55,022 nt of DNA from Oscillospiraceae bacterium (GTDB taxonomy: Bacteria > Bacillota > Clostridia > Oscillospirales > Ruminococcaceae): positions 1 to 55,022 of the forward strand of contig JAFXBK010000086.1 in the NCBI GenBank assembly GCA_017521825.1. Direction: 5' to 3'. Below, in pieces: positions 8,125-15,720 of the stretch (the stretch's first letter is position 1; the number at the start of each line of letters is the position of its first letter). Below the pieces are notes generated by a model. It was not told the DNA's origin, made no database searches, and saw only the letters and a list, made by a program, of their open reading frames with translations. The position numbers were made by a program, and so were the translations under genes.

Positions 8125-8964
8125 TTATCGAAAGGCCACCGGAACCTGAAGGCGGAGGAACATTCCCCTTTTTTCGTCATCAAAAACGCTGAATTCCGTA
8201 AGAACCTCACAAATATAATCCCCCGCAACTTTATAGTTGTTTTCGTGGCAATAATCAAGAAGGCGCTTTGCATATTCCGGTTCATCGTCAAAACTGTCAA
8301 GATATATGCAGACATACATTCCGCTTTCAATGCGCTTTACCGAATCGCTTTGAGGAAAGTTATCGTCAACAAGAACAAAAATTTCGTCGGATTCCAGCTT
8401 TCCTTCAAGAAAGCTTTCCTTCTTCATTGTGGTTCCTGCGTTGCAATAATAAATCTGGGGTAAATTGTGCTTAATCAAGCTGTTTTTCAGCTCTTTAAGC
8501 TCGTTTTCGTAAACTTCGATACCGTAATCATAAAAGTTTATGGAAGTTGGCATTGAATAAATTTTTCTGTGCGGAATATATTCAATGGTTATGGTGCCGA
8601 TGTTCGGTGATTTGCGGTAGCGTTCAAGGCTTTCGATGGTGCGTGAAATTGCCGCAAGCTGAAGGTTAAGGTTAAGAATCTGTTCTTTAACCTGCTTTTT
8701 CCGGCGGATAAGAATGGATTCAATAAGCTTTGTATCCCCGCTTTCAAGAACCTCTTTTATTTCCTTAAGTTCCATTCCAAGCGCCTTCATATACTGAATC
8801 ATGTCAAGCCTTGCGTTCTGGCGGATGTTATAATAGCGGTAGCGGCTTTCCTTATCCGTATAGCAGGGTTTTATAAGGCCGATTTCATCATAAAGCCGAA
8901 GGGTCGATATGGAAATATTGTTAATTTTAGCCATTTCTCCGATGCTGAGAAGTTCGTTCTTCAT
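8125..8964 (-). CDS. MerR-family regulator with effector-binding domain
   Basis: Transcription factor of 279 residues. Residues about 5-75 are the winged MerR helix-turn-helix (IGEMAKINNISISTLRLYDEIGLI), followed by the coiled dimerisation helix (about 80-120) and a GyrI-like/BmrR-type effector-binding domain (about 125-279). The ligand is unknown. The dehydrogenase gene lies 93 bp downstream on the same strand with a MerR-style promoter. A similar dyad sits in front of this gene, suggesting autoregulation. Confidence 0.9.
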   Translation of the reverse strand: MKNELLSIGEMAKINNISISTLRLYDEIGLIKPCYTDKESRYRYYNIRQNARLDMIQYMKALGMELKEIKEVLESGDTKLIESILIRRKKQVKEQILNLNLQLAAISRTIESLERYRKSPNIGTITIEYIPHRKIYSMPTSINFYDYGIEVYENELKELKNSLIKHNLPQIYYCNAGTTMKKESFLEGKLESDEIFVLVDDNFPQSDSVKRIESGMYVCIYLDSFDDEPEYAKRLLDYCHENNYKVAGDYICEVLTEFSVFDDEKRGMFLRLQVPVAFR

Positions 8965-8982
8965 TTTGCTCCCTCCAAAAAC

Positions 8983-9000
8983 TCTAAACCTAGGTTAGAC
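8983..9000. promoter_or_regulatory. candidate MerR operator
   Basis: The inverted repeat TCTAA-ACCTAGG-TTAGA lies between the merR promoter and its ribosome binding site. Its plus-strand text CTCTAAACCTAGGTTAGAC resembles the dyad in the dehydrogenase promoter (shared CTCTAAA.C..GGTT.). Confidence 0.55.
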
Positions 9001-9013
9001 TTTTGCTTCTGTT

Positions 9014-9044
9014 ATTATAGTAACACATATATTAATTTTTTCAA
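9014..9044 (-). promoter_or_regulatory. promoter of the merR gene
   Basis: Minus-strand TTGAAA (9044-9039), 19-bp spacer, TATAAT (9019-9014). The spacer length again fits a MerR-regulated promoter, although here the clear dyad is downstream of the -10 element. Confidence 0.5.
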
Positions 9045-9105
9045 GAATAAAAATCTTTTTTCCGGAATATCTTTTATACTCACCGTTTTTTAGGAGGGAT
9101 TTGTC

Positions 9106-9357
9106 ATGAAAGGTTTGCCGGAAGAAAGAACGATTCTTGCCGCAGAATACATAATCGAAAACGGGGCAACGGTCCGCGCCGCCGCAAAAAAATTTGGCGT
9201 AAGCAAAAGCACCGTCCATAAGGACGTTTCCGAAAGGCTACGCCGCCTTAATCCGGAACTTTACTTTGAGGTAAAAGCGGTTTTGGAAAAAAACAAGCAG
9301 GAACGCCACATCCGCGGCGGAAAAGCAACAAAGGAAAAATACGCAAAGCTCCGCTAA
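9106..9357 (+). CDS. spoIIID: sporulation transcription factor SpoIIID
   Basis: Small DNA-binding regulator of the mother-cell programme in sporulation (83 residues, the usual length). The helix-turn-helix is TVRAAAKKFGVSKSTVHKDV, followed by the typical RLRRLNPELYFEVKAVLEKNKQERHIRGGKATKEKY tail with its basic region. TAGGAGGGA precedes the ATG. With spoIID in this window it supports an endospore-forming host. No close neighbour shares its function. Confidence 0.96.
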   Translation: MKGLPEERTILAAEYIIENGATVRAAAKKFGVSKSTVHKDVSERLRRLNPELYFEVKAVLEKNKQERHIRGGKATKEKYAKLR

Positions 9358-9428
9358 AAAGATGGCACCGCCTTTTGTTTTGTGTTATACTGGTAACATA
9401 AATTTTTTCGAAAGGCGGTGTTTTTCTT

Positions 9429-10157
9429 ATGGTCGGCGGCGAATCAAGTTCCGTTGGAATTGTTTTTTACGATACCGAAAAAAAGAACGAAAACGCCGTT
9501 TTCTGCCGCTTTAGCGGCGAAGAGCGGGTTTTAAAAACCGGCAGAAAAGACGAGCTTCTTGATGAAATGCGAAAACTTGACGAACCTTTTACCGCCGAAG
9601 AAAACGACCCGACCTTAAAAATCCTTGCCCTCGAGCTTTTGTTTTTCATCGCGTTGGTTGCCCTGGTCTGGGTTTTCGTCGGCGGATTTTTCCCGGTTTT
9701 CGGCGCTTTTGTTTTTTCCGCCGCTTCATATTTCCCAGTTTTCGTCCTTATTTCCGCAATCCGGAGCCTTTATCCGGATAAGGAAAACCTTGAACAGTTC
9801 AAGCGTTTTCATGGCGCGGAACATATTGCGGTGGAACTTTATTCGGACAACCCGAAAATCCCGAACCCGGAAAAATTTGCCACCGCCTCGCCTTTTCATA
9901 AGGAATGCGGAACGGTTTATTTTTCTTCGGCAATAATCCTTTCCGCCGTTTTCGGAATTTTCTTCGGGCTTATTCCGAAAATCGGTTTTCCTGCTTTCCT
10001 TGGAATTTTTCTTGGAACGGCGGTTTTGCTTTTCCTCAATCTTTTAAATCCGCTGAACCCGCTGATGCTTTTTCAGCATTACACCGTTTCAAAACCTTCG
10101 GAAAAAGAAATTGTCCTTGCCTTCGAGGGAATCCAGCTTCTTTCCGAACTTATATAA
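9429..10157 (+). CDS. DUF1385 (YqhQ-like) membrane protein
   Basis: Integral membrane protein of 242 residues. The DUF1385 signature is present as KRFHGAEHIAVE and FHKECGTVYF, flanked by two pairs of hydrophobic segments (about residues 65-110 and 158-208). The histidines, glutamate and cysteine could bind metal, but function is unknown. Full-length YqhQ is longer, with a more extended N-terminus; this version opens with about 60 soluble residues. The downstream hairpin overlaps the ribosome binding site of the next gene. Confidence 0.8.
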   Translation: MVGGESSSVGIVFYDTEKKNENAVFCRFSGEERVLKTGRKDELLDEMRKLDEPFTAEENDPTLKILALELLFFIALVALVWVFVGGFFPVFGAFVFSAASYFPVFVLISAIRSLYPDKENLEQFKRFHGAEHIAVELYSDNPKIPNPEKFATASPFHKECGTVYFSSAIILSAVFGIFFGLIPKIGFPAFLGIFLGTAVLLFLNLLNPLNPLMLFQHYTVSKPSEKEIVLAFEGIQLLSELI

Positions 10158-10171
10158 ACTGAATTTTAAAG

Positions 10172-10208
10172 ACGCCTTTTGGGTAAAATAAACCCGGAGG
10201 CGTTTTTG
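10172..10208 (+). terminator. terminator overlapping the next gene's ribosome binding site
   Basis: Stem ACGCC-TTT-GGGT / ACCC-GGA-GGCGT followed by TTTTTG. The right arm contains GGAGG (10196-10200), the only ribosome binding site for the gene at 10213, so folding would both end the upstream transcript and hide that site. Confidence 0.65.
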
Positions 10209-10212
10209 TTTT

Positions 10213-11055
10213 ATGAAACTTAAAATCTTCGTTCTTGCTTTTTCCGTAGGCTTCGTTTTTTGTTTTTCCGTCGCGGTGTTTTTTGTTTTTGGTTTTTCCG
10301 GAAACAAAACCGAAGAAGTTTTTCCGGAAGTTTCCGAAAACCCGGTTTTCCTCGAGGACGAAAAAGCCGTTTTTCTTCTTATATACGAAAAAGAAAACAG
10401 CTTCGGTCCTTTTACCCTTATCAATTTTGACGCAAAGGCGGGAAGAATCCCCGTTTTTACCTTTTCGGAAAAGGCCGCCATAAATTACGGCGGTGTTTTT
10501 TTATCCGCCGGTGCGCTTTTTGGTTCCGTTTCGCCGGAAGTTTTTGCCGGAACCGTTGAAACGAATCTTGGAATCGAGCTTTCCGGCTATTTTATCTGGG
10601 ACAGCGACGCGGCGGATAAAATAATATCAAAAGCCGGAACTTTTGACTATGTCCTTCCGGAAAACATCCGCTATTCCGAAGGCGCAACCTACGTTAACCT
10701 TGTTTCCGGAGTTCAGAATATAAACGGAAAGAAAATTTGTGATATAATCGAAAACCCGAAGTTCTCCGAAGGGGAACGCTGCGACGTTGCCTCCCGGCTT
10801 ACCGCCGCTTTTTTTAACAGAAGGCTAAAGCGTTTTCTTCCGGAAAGCAACATCTATCCGGTTATTTTCAACTATTCGGAAACGGACGTTTCCGCCTTTG
10901 ATAAGGAACGCTATTCAAAGCTGATTACCGTTCTTTCCGCCTCCGGGAACAGTCTTTCCGGCCATATAACCAACGATACCGAACGTTCGCCGGAAACCGG
11001 GCTTCTTTATTTTTCGGATTCCACAAAAGAGCGTATCAAAAAATATTTCGGCTGA
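10213..11055 (+). CDS. divergent LytR-CpsA-Psr (LCP)-like protein
   Basis: A 280-residue protein with an N-terminal membrane anchor (residues 4-29) and an extracytoplasmic domain. The order of elements (NFDAKAGRIPVFTF, GGVFLSAGALFG, a FIWDSDAADKIISKAGTFDYVLPENI strand-helix, YVNLVSGVQNINGKKICDII, then a helix DVASRLTAAFFN) follows the LCP fold that ligates wall polymers. The usual catalytic arginine/aspartate motifs are not recognisable. It may be a non-catalytic relative. The link is by pattern only. Confidence 0.55.
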   Translation: MKLKIFVLAFSVGFVFCFSVAVFFVFGFSGNKTEEVFPEVSENPVFLEDEKAVFLLIYEKENSFGPFTLINFDAKAGRIPVFTFSEKAAINYGGVFLSAGALFGSVSPEVFAGTVETNLGIELSGYFIWDSDAADKIISKAGTFDYVLPENIRYSEGATYVNLVSGVQNINGKKICDIIENPKFSEGERCDVASRLTAAFFNRRLKRFLPESNIYPVIFNYSETDVSAFDKERYSKLITVLSASGNSLSGHITNDTERSPETGLLYFSDSTKERIKKYFG

Positions 11056-11056
11056 T

Positions 11057-11097
11057 AAAAACCGGCGTTTCCGTTTTCGGAAACGCCGGTTTTTTTA
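11057..11097. terminator. bidirectional terminator
   Basis: Long hairpin ACCGGCGTTTCCG / CGGAAACGCCGGT flanked by A5 and T7, between two convergent genes. Confidence 0.92.
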
Positions 11098-11967
11098 TTC
11101 TTTATCCGTTTTTATTTCGTTCAAAACCGCGCTTTCCAAAATAAGAAAAGCGCCGATTATTCCGTAAAACCCGAGCTTTTCCTGAAGGAAAACCGCCGAA
11201 AGGAAAATTGCCGAAACCGGGTCGATATAGCTGAAAATCGCCCCGGTCTGTGCCGGAAGCTTTTCAATGCTTCCGAAATAAAGCGCATATGCAATTCCGG
11301 TATGAACAATTCCCGCAACCAGAAGCAAAATTATCGAAAAGGGCTCCGGTTCGATTTTTGAAAAATCCTCCGTTAAAATAACGTAGGGCAAAAGAACCGC
11401 CGCCGCGCTTCCAAGCTGGACCAAAGTTTTTTCAAAGGAAGGAACATCAGTAATTTTTTTGTTCAGAATAACAACAAGGGCGTAAAGCACCGCGGCGGAA
11501 ATTCCGAAAAAAACGCCTTTAAGTTCCCCGGCTCCGCCGAAACCGTTTTCAAAAACCCCGGAAACAAAAAACATTCCCAAAACCGCGCAAATTACACAGC
11601 CCATCTTTTTTGCGCCGAGTTTTTCGCCGAAGATAAACGGCGAAGCCAGAATTACAAAAACCGGCGCCATATAGTAACAAAGGGTCGCGACGGAAACGCT
11701 TGTGTAATTATAAGCCTCAAAAAGCAAAATCCAGTTAAAACCCATCAGCGCGCCGGAAAGGAAAAGAAGCGCCGGCTTTTTCCCGGTTTTCCCGACGGAA
11801 AAAGGCTTTTTCTTTATAAGCATAAAAATATAAAGAAAAACAAAACCGATTATTCCTCTTGCAAGGGCAACCATTCCGGAAGAAAGCGGGATATATTTTC
11901 TTAAAATTCCGATACTTCCGAAAATCAGCATCGAAGCAACAAGCGAAAAAAGCGCCTTGTTTTTCAA
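11095..11967 (-). CDS. EamA/DMT-family transporter
   Basis: Membrane transporter of the drug/metabolite superfamily with ten hydrophobic helices in two EamA repeats (290 residues). The second repeat starts near FFGISAAVLYALVVILNKKI and ends with GAIFSYIDPVSAIFLSAVFLQEKL, a family signature. The TTG at 11967 has AAGGGGA eight bases upstream; the longer reading from 12012 has no such site. Substrate is unknown; amino acids or other metabolites are typical. Confidence 0.88.
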   Translation of the reverse strand: MKNKALFSLVASMLIFGSIGILRKYIPLSSGMVALARGIIGFVFLYIFMLIKKKPFSVGKTGKKPALLFLSGALMGFNWILLFEAYNYTSVSVATLCYYMAPVFVILASPFIFGEKLGAKKMGCVICAVLGMFFVSGVFENGFGGAGELKGVFFGISAAVLYALVVILNKKITDVPSFEKTLVQLGSAAAVLLPYVILTEDFSKIEPEPFSIILLLVAGIVHTGIAYALYFGSIEKLPAQTGAIFSYIDPVSAIFLSAVFLQEKLGFYGIIGAFLILESAVLNEIKTDKE

Positions 11968-12052
11968 AGGAAAAATCCCCTTTCTTAAAAAATTACAAAA
12001 CCATAATAACAAATCCCTTTGTTTTTTACAAGTTATTGGTACATTTTTGTCC

Positions 12053-12081
12053 TTGACACAGCCGGAATATTATATTAAAAT
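12053..12081 (+). promoter_or_regulatory. sigma-A-type promoter
   Basis: TTGACA (12053-12058), 17-bp spacer, TAAAAT (12076-12081), about 50 bases upstream of the radical-SAM gene. Confidence 0.7.
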
Positions 12082-12131
12082 AATGTTTATAAAAGAACAT
12101 TTGTTCGTTTTTTCGAAAGGGAGTGCCGTCC

Positions 12132-13436
12132 GTGGATATGTATGAAAAACTTGCTATTCTTGCCGAAGCCGCAAAATATGATGCTTCCTGTTCATCCAGC
12201 GGAAACGGCCGCAGTTCTTCCGAAGGAACAATCGGCGCGGCAACCCCGACAGGATGCTGCCATTCCTTCACCGCCGACGGAAGATGCATAAGCCTTCTTA
12301 AAATCCTTATGTCCAACGCCTGCGTCTATGACTGCAAATACTGCATCAGCCGAAGAAGCAACGATTTCCCCCGGGCAACTTTTACCCCAAGGGAAATTGC
12401 CGAGCTTACCATTGAATTTTACCGCCGGAACTATATCGAAGGACTTTTTCTTTCTTCCGCGGTTGTCGGAACGCCGGATTGGACCATGGAACATATGATA
12501 GAAGCTCTCCGCATTCTCCGTGAGGAATATGGCTTTGCCGGATACATCCACGCAAAGGCAATCCCCGGGGCAAACCCGATTCTTACCCATCGGCTGGGCC
12601 TTCTTGCGGACAGAGTAAGCGTGAACATCGAGCTTCCTTCGGAAAAATCGCTGGTGAGCCTTGCTCCGGATAAAACAAAACATAATATTCTTGAACCCAT
12701 GGGACTAATCAAAACCGGAATTGAAGAAAATTGCGAAGACATAGTAAAATACCGCCACACGCCTAAATTTGTTCCGGCGGGTCAAAGCACCCAAATGATA
12801 ATAGGCGCTTCGCCGGAAACGGATTACCATATCCTTCACCTTACCGAAAGCCTTTATAAAAAATATGGGTTAAAGCGCGTTTATTATTCCGCCTATGTAC
12901 CCTTGCAGGAGGATTCCCTTTTGCCAAGCCTGGATACCCGGCCGCCGCTTTTGCGTGAGCACCGGCTTTACCAGGCGGACTGGCTCTTGCGGTTCTACGG
13001 CTTCGAAGCTAGCGAGATAATCGACCCGAAAAGGCCGATGCTTCATCCGGAAGTTGACCCCAAATGCTCCTGGGCGGTGAATCATCTTGACGATTTTCCC
13101 GTTGAAGTCAACACCGCGGATTATGAAATGCTTCTTCGCGTTCCGGGAATCGGGGTAAAGGGCGCAAAGCGGATAATCCGTGCTCGCCGAAGCCAGAAAC
13201 TTGATTTTGATTCTTTAAAGCGTCTTGGAATCGTGCTCAAAAGGGCGAAGTTTTTTATAACCTGCGGTGGAAAAACTTTGCAAAGGCTTCCGGAAACAAC
13301 CGAATCCATGCTCTGGGCCATAACTTCGCCCAATCGGATTGGAGGTTTTACCGATTACGGAATGGAACAGCTTTCGCTTTTTGAACCCATGCTCATAAAG
13401 GAGGCTTCTTTTGAATGTCTGACCGGGGAATTTTGA
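12132..13436 (+). CDS. putative DNA modification/repair radical SAM protein (TIGR03916-type)
   Basis: Radical SAM enzyme of 434 residues, of the type always found beside a uracil-DNA-glycosylase-like protein. The cluster motif is C64-x3-C68-x2-C71 (NACVYDCKYCIS), with extra conserved cysteines at C20, C42, C43 and C52. A C-terminal helix-hairpin-helix (MLLRVPGIGVKGAKRIIRAR) suggests nucleic acid binding. The GTG at 12132 is chosen for its spacing from AAAGGGAG (12116-12123); an ATG at 12138 is the alternative. It overlaps the next gene by 22 bp. The reaction is unknown. Confidence 0.9.
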   Translation: MDMYEKLAILAEAAKYDASCSSSGNGRSSSEGTIGAATPTGCCHSFTADGRCISLLKILMSNACVYDCKYCISRRSNDFPRATFTPREIAELTIEFYRRNYIEGLFLSSAVVGTPDWTMEHMIEALRILREEYGFAGYIHAKAIPGANPILTHRLGLLADRVSVNIELPSEKSLVSLAPDKTKHNILEPMGLIKTGIEENCEDIVKYRHTPKFVPAGQSTQMIIGASPETDYHILHLTESLYKKYGLKRVYYSAYVPLQEDSLLPSLDTRPPLLREHRLYQADWLLRFYGFEASEIIDPKRPMLHPEVDPKCSWAVNHLDDFPVEVNTADYEMLLRVPGIGVKGAKRIIRARRSQKLDFDSLKRLGIVLKRAKFFITCGGKTLQRLPETTESMLWAITSPNRIGGFTDYGMEQLSLFEPMLIKEASFECLTGEF

Positions 13437-14260
13437 TTTTTGCCTATGACGGAAGTTTTGAAGGCTTCCTTTCCGCGGTTTTCGATTCTTTTTCCATGAA
13501 GGTGATTCCTTCCGATGTGGTCGTTTTTGACGATATGGAACCTTCCCTGCTCAAAATCCACTATGTTGAAACGGATTTTGAGCACGCAAAAAGGGTTCTT
13601 TCCGGAATTGAAACAAAACTCGGAAAAACGGTGCTCAACATGGTAAAAACCGCTTTTCTTTTTGACGAACCGGGAAAAGAAGCGGCAATTTTGCGTTTTA
13701 TCCACAAAGCTTTTGCCGAAGGCAAAAGCACCGGGAACAAAATCGGCGATGAGGCAGTAAACCGGGTCTATAAAATGTGCGTCGCCGTCAATAATGAGGC
13801 GGAGCGTTTTCGCCAGTTCACCCGCTTTTCGGATTCGAACGGTGCCCTTGTTTCGGTTATCCACCCGAAGCATTTTGTTCTTCCTCTGATAAAATACTTT
13901 TTTTGCAACCGAATCAAAAATGAGCATTTTATGATTTTCGATGCCGAGCACGGCGCGGCGCTTATCCACACTCCGGCGCGCACCGCCATAATCCCGGTTG
14001 AAAATCTTGAAATTCCGGATTCTTCCGAAGATAATTTTTACAGCGGACTTTGGAAAAGTTATTACCGCCATATCGCCATAGCAAGCCGCTATAACCCAAC
14101 CTGCCGCCGCAACCACATGCCAAAACGCTTCTGGCAATATCTTCCGGAAGTTTCGGAAGAACTTGAGCATGGGTTTGTTCCCAAACTTTCCTTCGGAACT
14201 TCCGCCGAAATTGCCGCGGCATTAAAAGCGGAAACAAAACTTCTTTCGAAGGGAGAATGA
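13415..14260 (+). CDS. TIGR03915-type DNA repair/metabolism protein (UdgX/DUF4130-like)
   Basis: Partner of the upstream radical SAM protein (281 residues). The N-terminus (FAYDGSFEGFLSAVFDSF) and the central region are typical of TIGR03915; the C-terminal DUF4130 domain is related to uracil-DNA glycosylases (..HGAALIHTPARTAIIP.., ..FYSGLWKSYYRHIAIASRYNP..RRNHMPKRFWQYLPE). AAAGGAGG lies within the end of the upstream gene, so the two are co-translated. The pair is thought to repair or modify a base, but the substrate is not established. Confidence 0.9.
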   Translation: MSDRGILIFAYDGSFEGFLSAVFDSFSMKVIPSDVVVFDDMEPSLLKIHYVETDFEHAKRVLSGIETKLGKTVLNMVKTAFLFDEPGKEAAILRFIHKAFAEGKSTGNKIGDEAVNRVYKMCVAVNNEAERFRQFTRFSDSNGALVSVIHPKHFVLPLIKYFFCNRIKNEHFMIFDAEHGAALIHTPARTAIIPVENLEIPDSSEDNFYSGLWKSYYRHIAIASRYNPTCRRNHMPKRFWQYLPEVSEELEHGFVPKLSFGTSAEIAAALKAETKLLSKGE

Positions 14261-14262
14261 GC

Positions 14263-14745
14263 ATGGAAACTTCCCTTGTTACCGTAAATCCGGAGGAAGC
14301 GCACCTTCTTTCGGAATTTCGCCAAAAAGTCTGGGCAAAAACCTACCGCGGGATTTATCCGGATAAACTTATTGATGAATTTGATTTTGATTTCCACGAT
14401 TCAAGAAACCTTTTTATGATAAATTCCGAAGAATATTCGGTTTATTTTATAACTGCCGACGGCAAAAAAGCCGGTTACCTTATCCTTCAGCATAAATTTC
14501 CTCTTTATATCCAGTCGCTTTATCTCCTTCCGGATTTCCAAAGAAAAGGAATCGGAAGAAAAATCTTCGGTTTTGTCCGGGAGCGTTGCCGAAAAAATAA
14601 AATCGAAAAATTTTATCTTTGCTGTCATCCGGAAAATAAAAACGCCCTGACTTTTTACGAAAAAATGGGCGGAACCATTACCGAAAAAGACCTTGGCCAC
14701 GAAAACAACCGGGAAAACAATTTTAAAATCGAATTCAGCGCATAA
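14263..14745 (+). CDS. GNAT-family N-acetyltransferase
   Basis: A 160-residue GCN5-related acetyltransferase. The acetyl-CoA-binding segment is LYLLPDFQRKGIGRKIFGFV, followed by CHPENKNALTFYEKMGG, typical of motif B. The ATG at 14263 is preferred to that at 14257 because AAGGGA is eight bases away rather than two. It is the third gene of the unit with the radical SAM pair, which might hint at acetylation in the same process, but association by chance is equally likely. Confidence 0.88.
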   Translation: METSLVTVNPEEAHLLSEFRQKVWAKTYRGIYPDKLIDEFDFDFHDSRNLFMINSEEYSVYFITADGKKAGYLILQHKFPLYIQSLYLLPDFQRKGIGRKIFGFVRERCRKNKIEKFYLCCHPENKNALTFYEKMGGTITEKDLGHENNRENNFKIEFSA

Positions 14746-14777
14746 AAAAGCGTGTGCATAGCTGCACACGCTTTTTT
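14744..14777. terminator. bidirectional terminator
   Basis: AAAAAAGCGTGTGCA, TAGC loop, TGCACACGCTTTTTT, between convergent genes. Confidence 0.92.
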
Positions 14778-14780
14778 GTT

Positions 14781-15674
14781 TTAACCCCAGATCGGGGAAG
14801 GATATTCGCCTTTTTCGGTAAGCTCCGCAAGGGCTTTTACAAGTTCCGGAGTATCCTCCTTATAAGTTACACCGAACCATTTATCGGGGCATTCCTGAAC
14901 TTTAACGGTGGCTTTTCCTTCTTTAAGAAGTTCGCCGACAACGCTCGGAAGATAACATTCCGCTTTAAGCGGTTTTTCCAGAAGTTCTCCGTTTTTAAAT
15001 TCTTCCATGGCTTTGTCAAGATGGTCGAAAATATCCGGGGTGAATCCCCAGAAGTTCATGGAAACGGGGGTTCCGGCGGAAAGCGGGAACCAGTTTTCTC
15101 CGTCCTCGGTATATTCGGCACATTCGCCGCGTTTTTCGATATGGGTGCGCTCGTTTATTTCAACAAGCATTCCGTTTTCGGTTTTGCAAACGCCCCTTGA
15201 AACATGGCCTTTATCGGTTACGGTATTTTCGATTCTGTAACCGATCATGGCGTATTCGCCCTCGCCCTTCATTTCGTCAAGAAGGTTTCCGATAAGGCTG
15301 AAACAATGGGTTCCGTAATAATCGTCCGCGTTGATTACCGCAAAAGGTCCTTCGACCTTTTCGCGACAAAGGGCAATTGCTTCCGCAGTTCCGAAAGGTT
15401 TTGTTCTTCCTTTTTCGGCATATTCCGGGTCGATTTCCTGGAAAACGTAATCAACCTCCATGAATTTTGAAACCGGGTTTCCAACCGCTTCCCGGAAATC
15501 TTCCTCAAAACTTTTGCGGATTATAAAAACGATTTTTTCAAAGCCGGCTTTATATGCATCGTAAATGGAAAAATCGATTATTTTTTCTCCGCAGGGGCCA
15601 ACCGGAGTAATCTGTTTTGCTCCGCCGTATCTGTTACCTATTCCGGCAGCAAGGATTACAAGTGTTTTTTTCAT
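14781..15674 (-). CDS. sugar-phosphate nucleotidyltransferase
   Basis: NTP-transferase fold enzyme (297 residues) joining a nucleoside triphosphate to a sugar phosphate. The glycine-rich start LAAGIGNRYGGAKQITPVG (residues 8-26) and NADDYYG (metal-binding aspartates) are intact. The product sugar is not evident; length and ending lack the left-handed helix of GlmU-like enzymes. It lies 46 bp downstream of the carbamoyltransferase gene on the same strand, perhaps in one transcript. The ribosome binding site is weak (AAAGAAGAA). Confidence 0.85.
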   Translation of the reverse strand: MKKTLVILAAGIGNRYGGAKQITPVGPCGEKIIDFSIYDAYKAGFEKIVFIIRKSFEEDFREAVGNPVSKFMEVDYVFQEIDPEYAEKGRTKPFGTAEAIALCREKVEGPFAVINADDYYGTHCFSLIGNLLDEMKGEGEYAMIGYRIENTVTDKGHVSRGVCKTENGMLVEINERTHIEKRGECAEYTEDGENWFPLSAGTPVSMNFWGFTPDIFDHLDKAMEEFKNGELLEKPLKAECYLPSVVGELLKEGKATVKVQECPDKWFGVTYKEDTPELVKALAELTEKGEYPSPIWG

Positions 15675-15720
15675 TTAAAACAGTTCTTCTTTCTTTTTTA
15701 TAAAGTCTATGCGGATTTTT

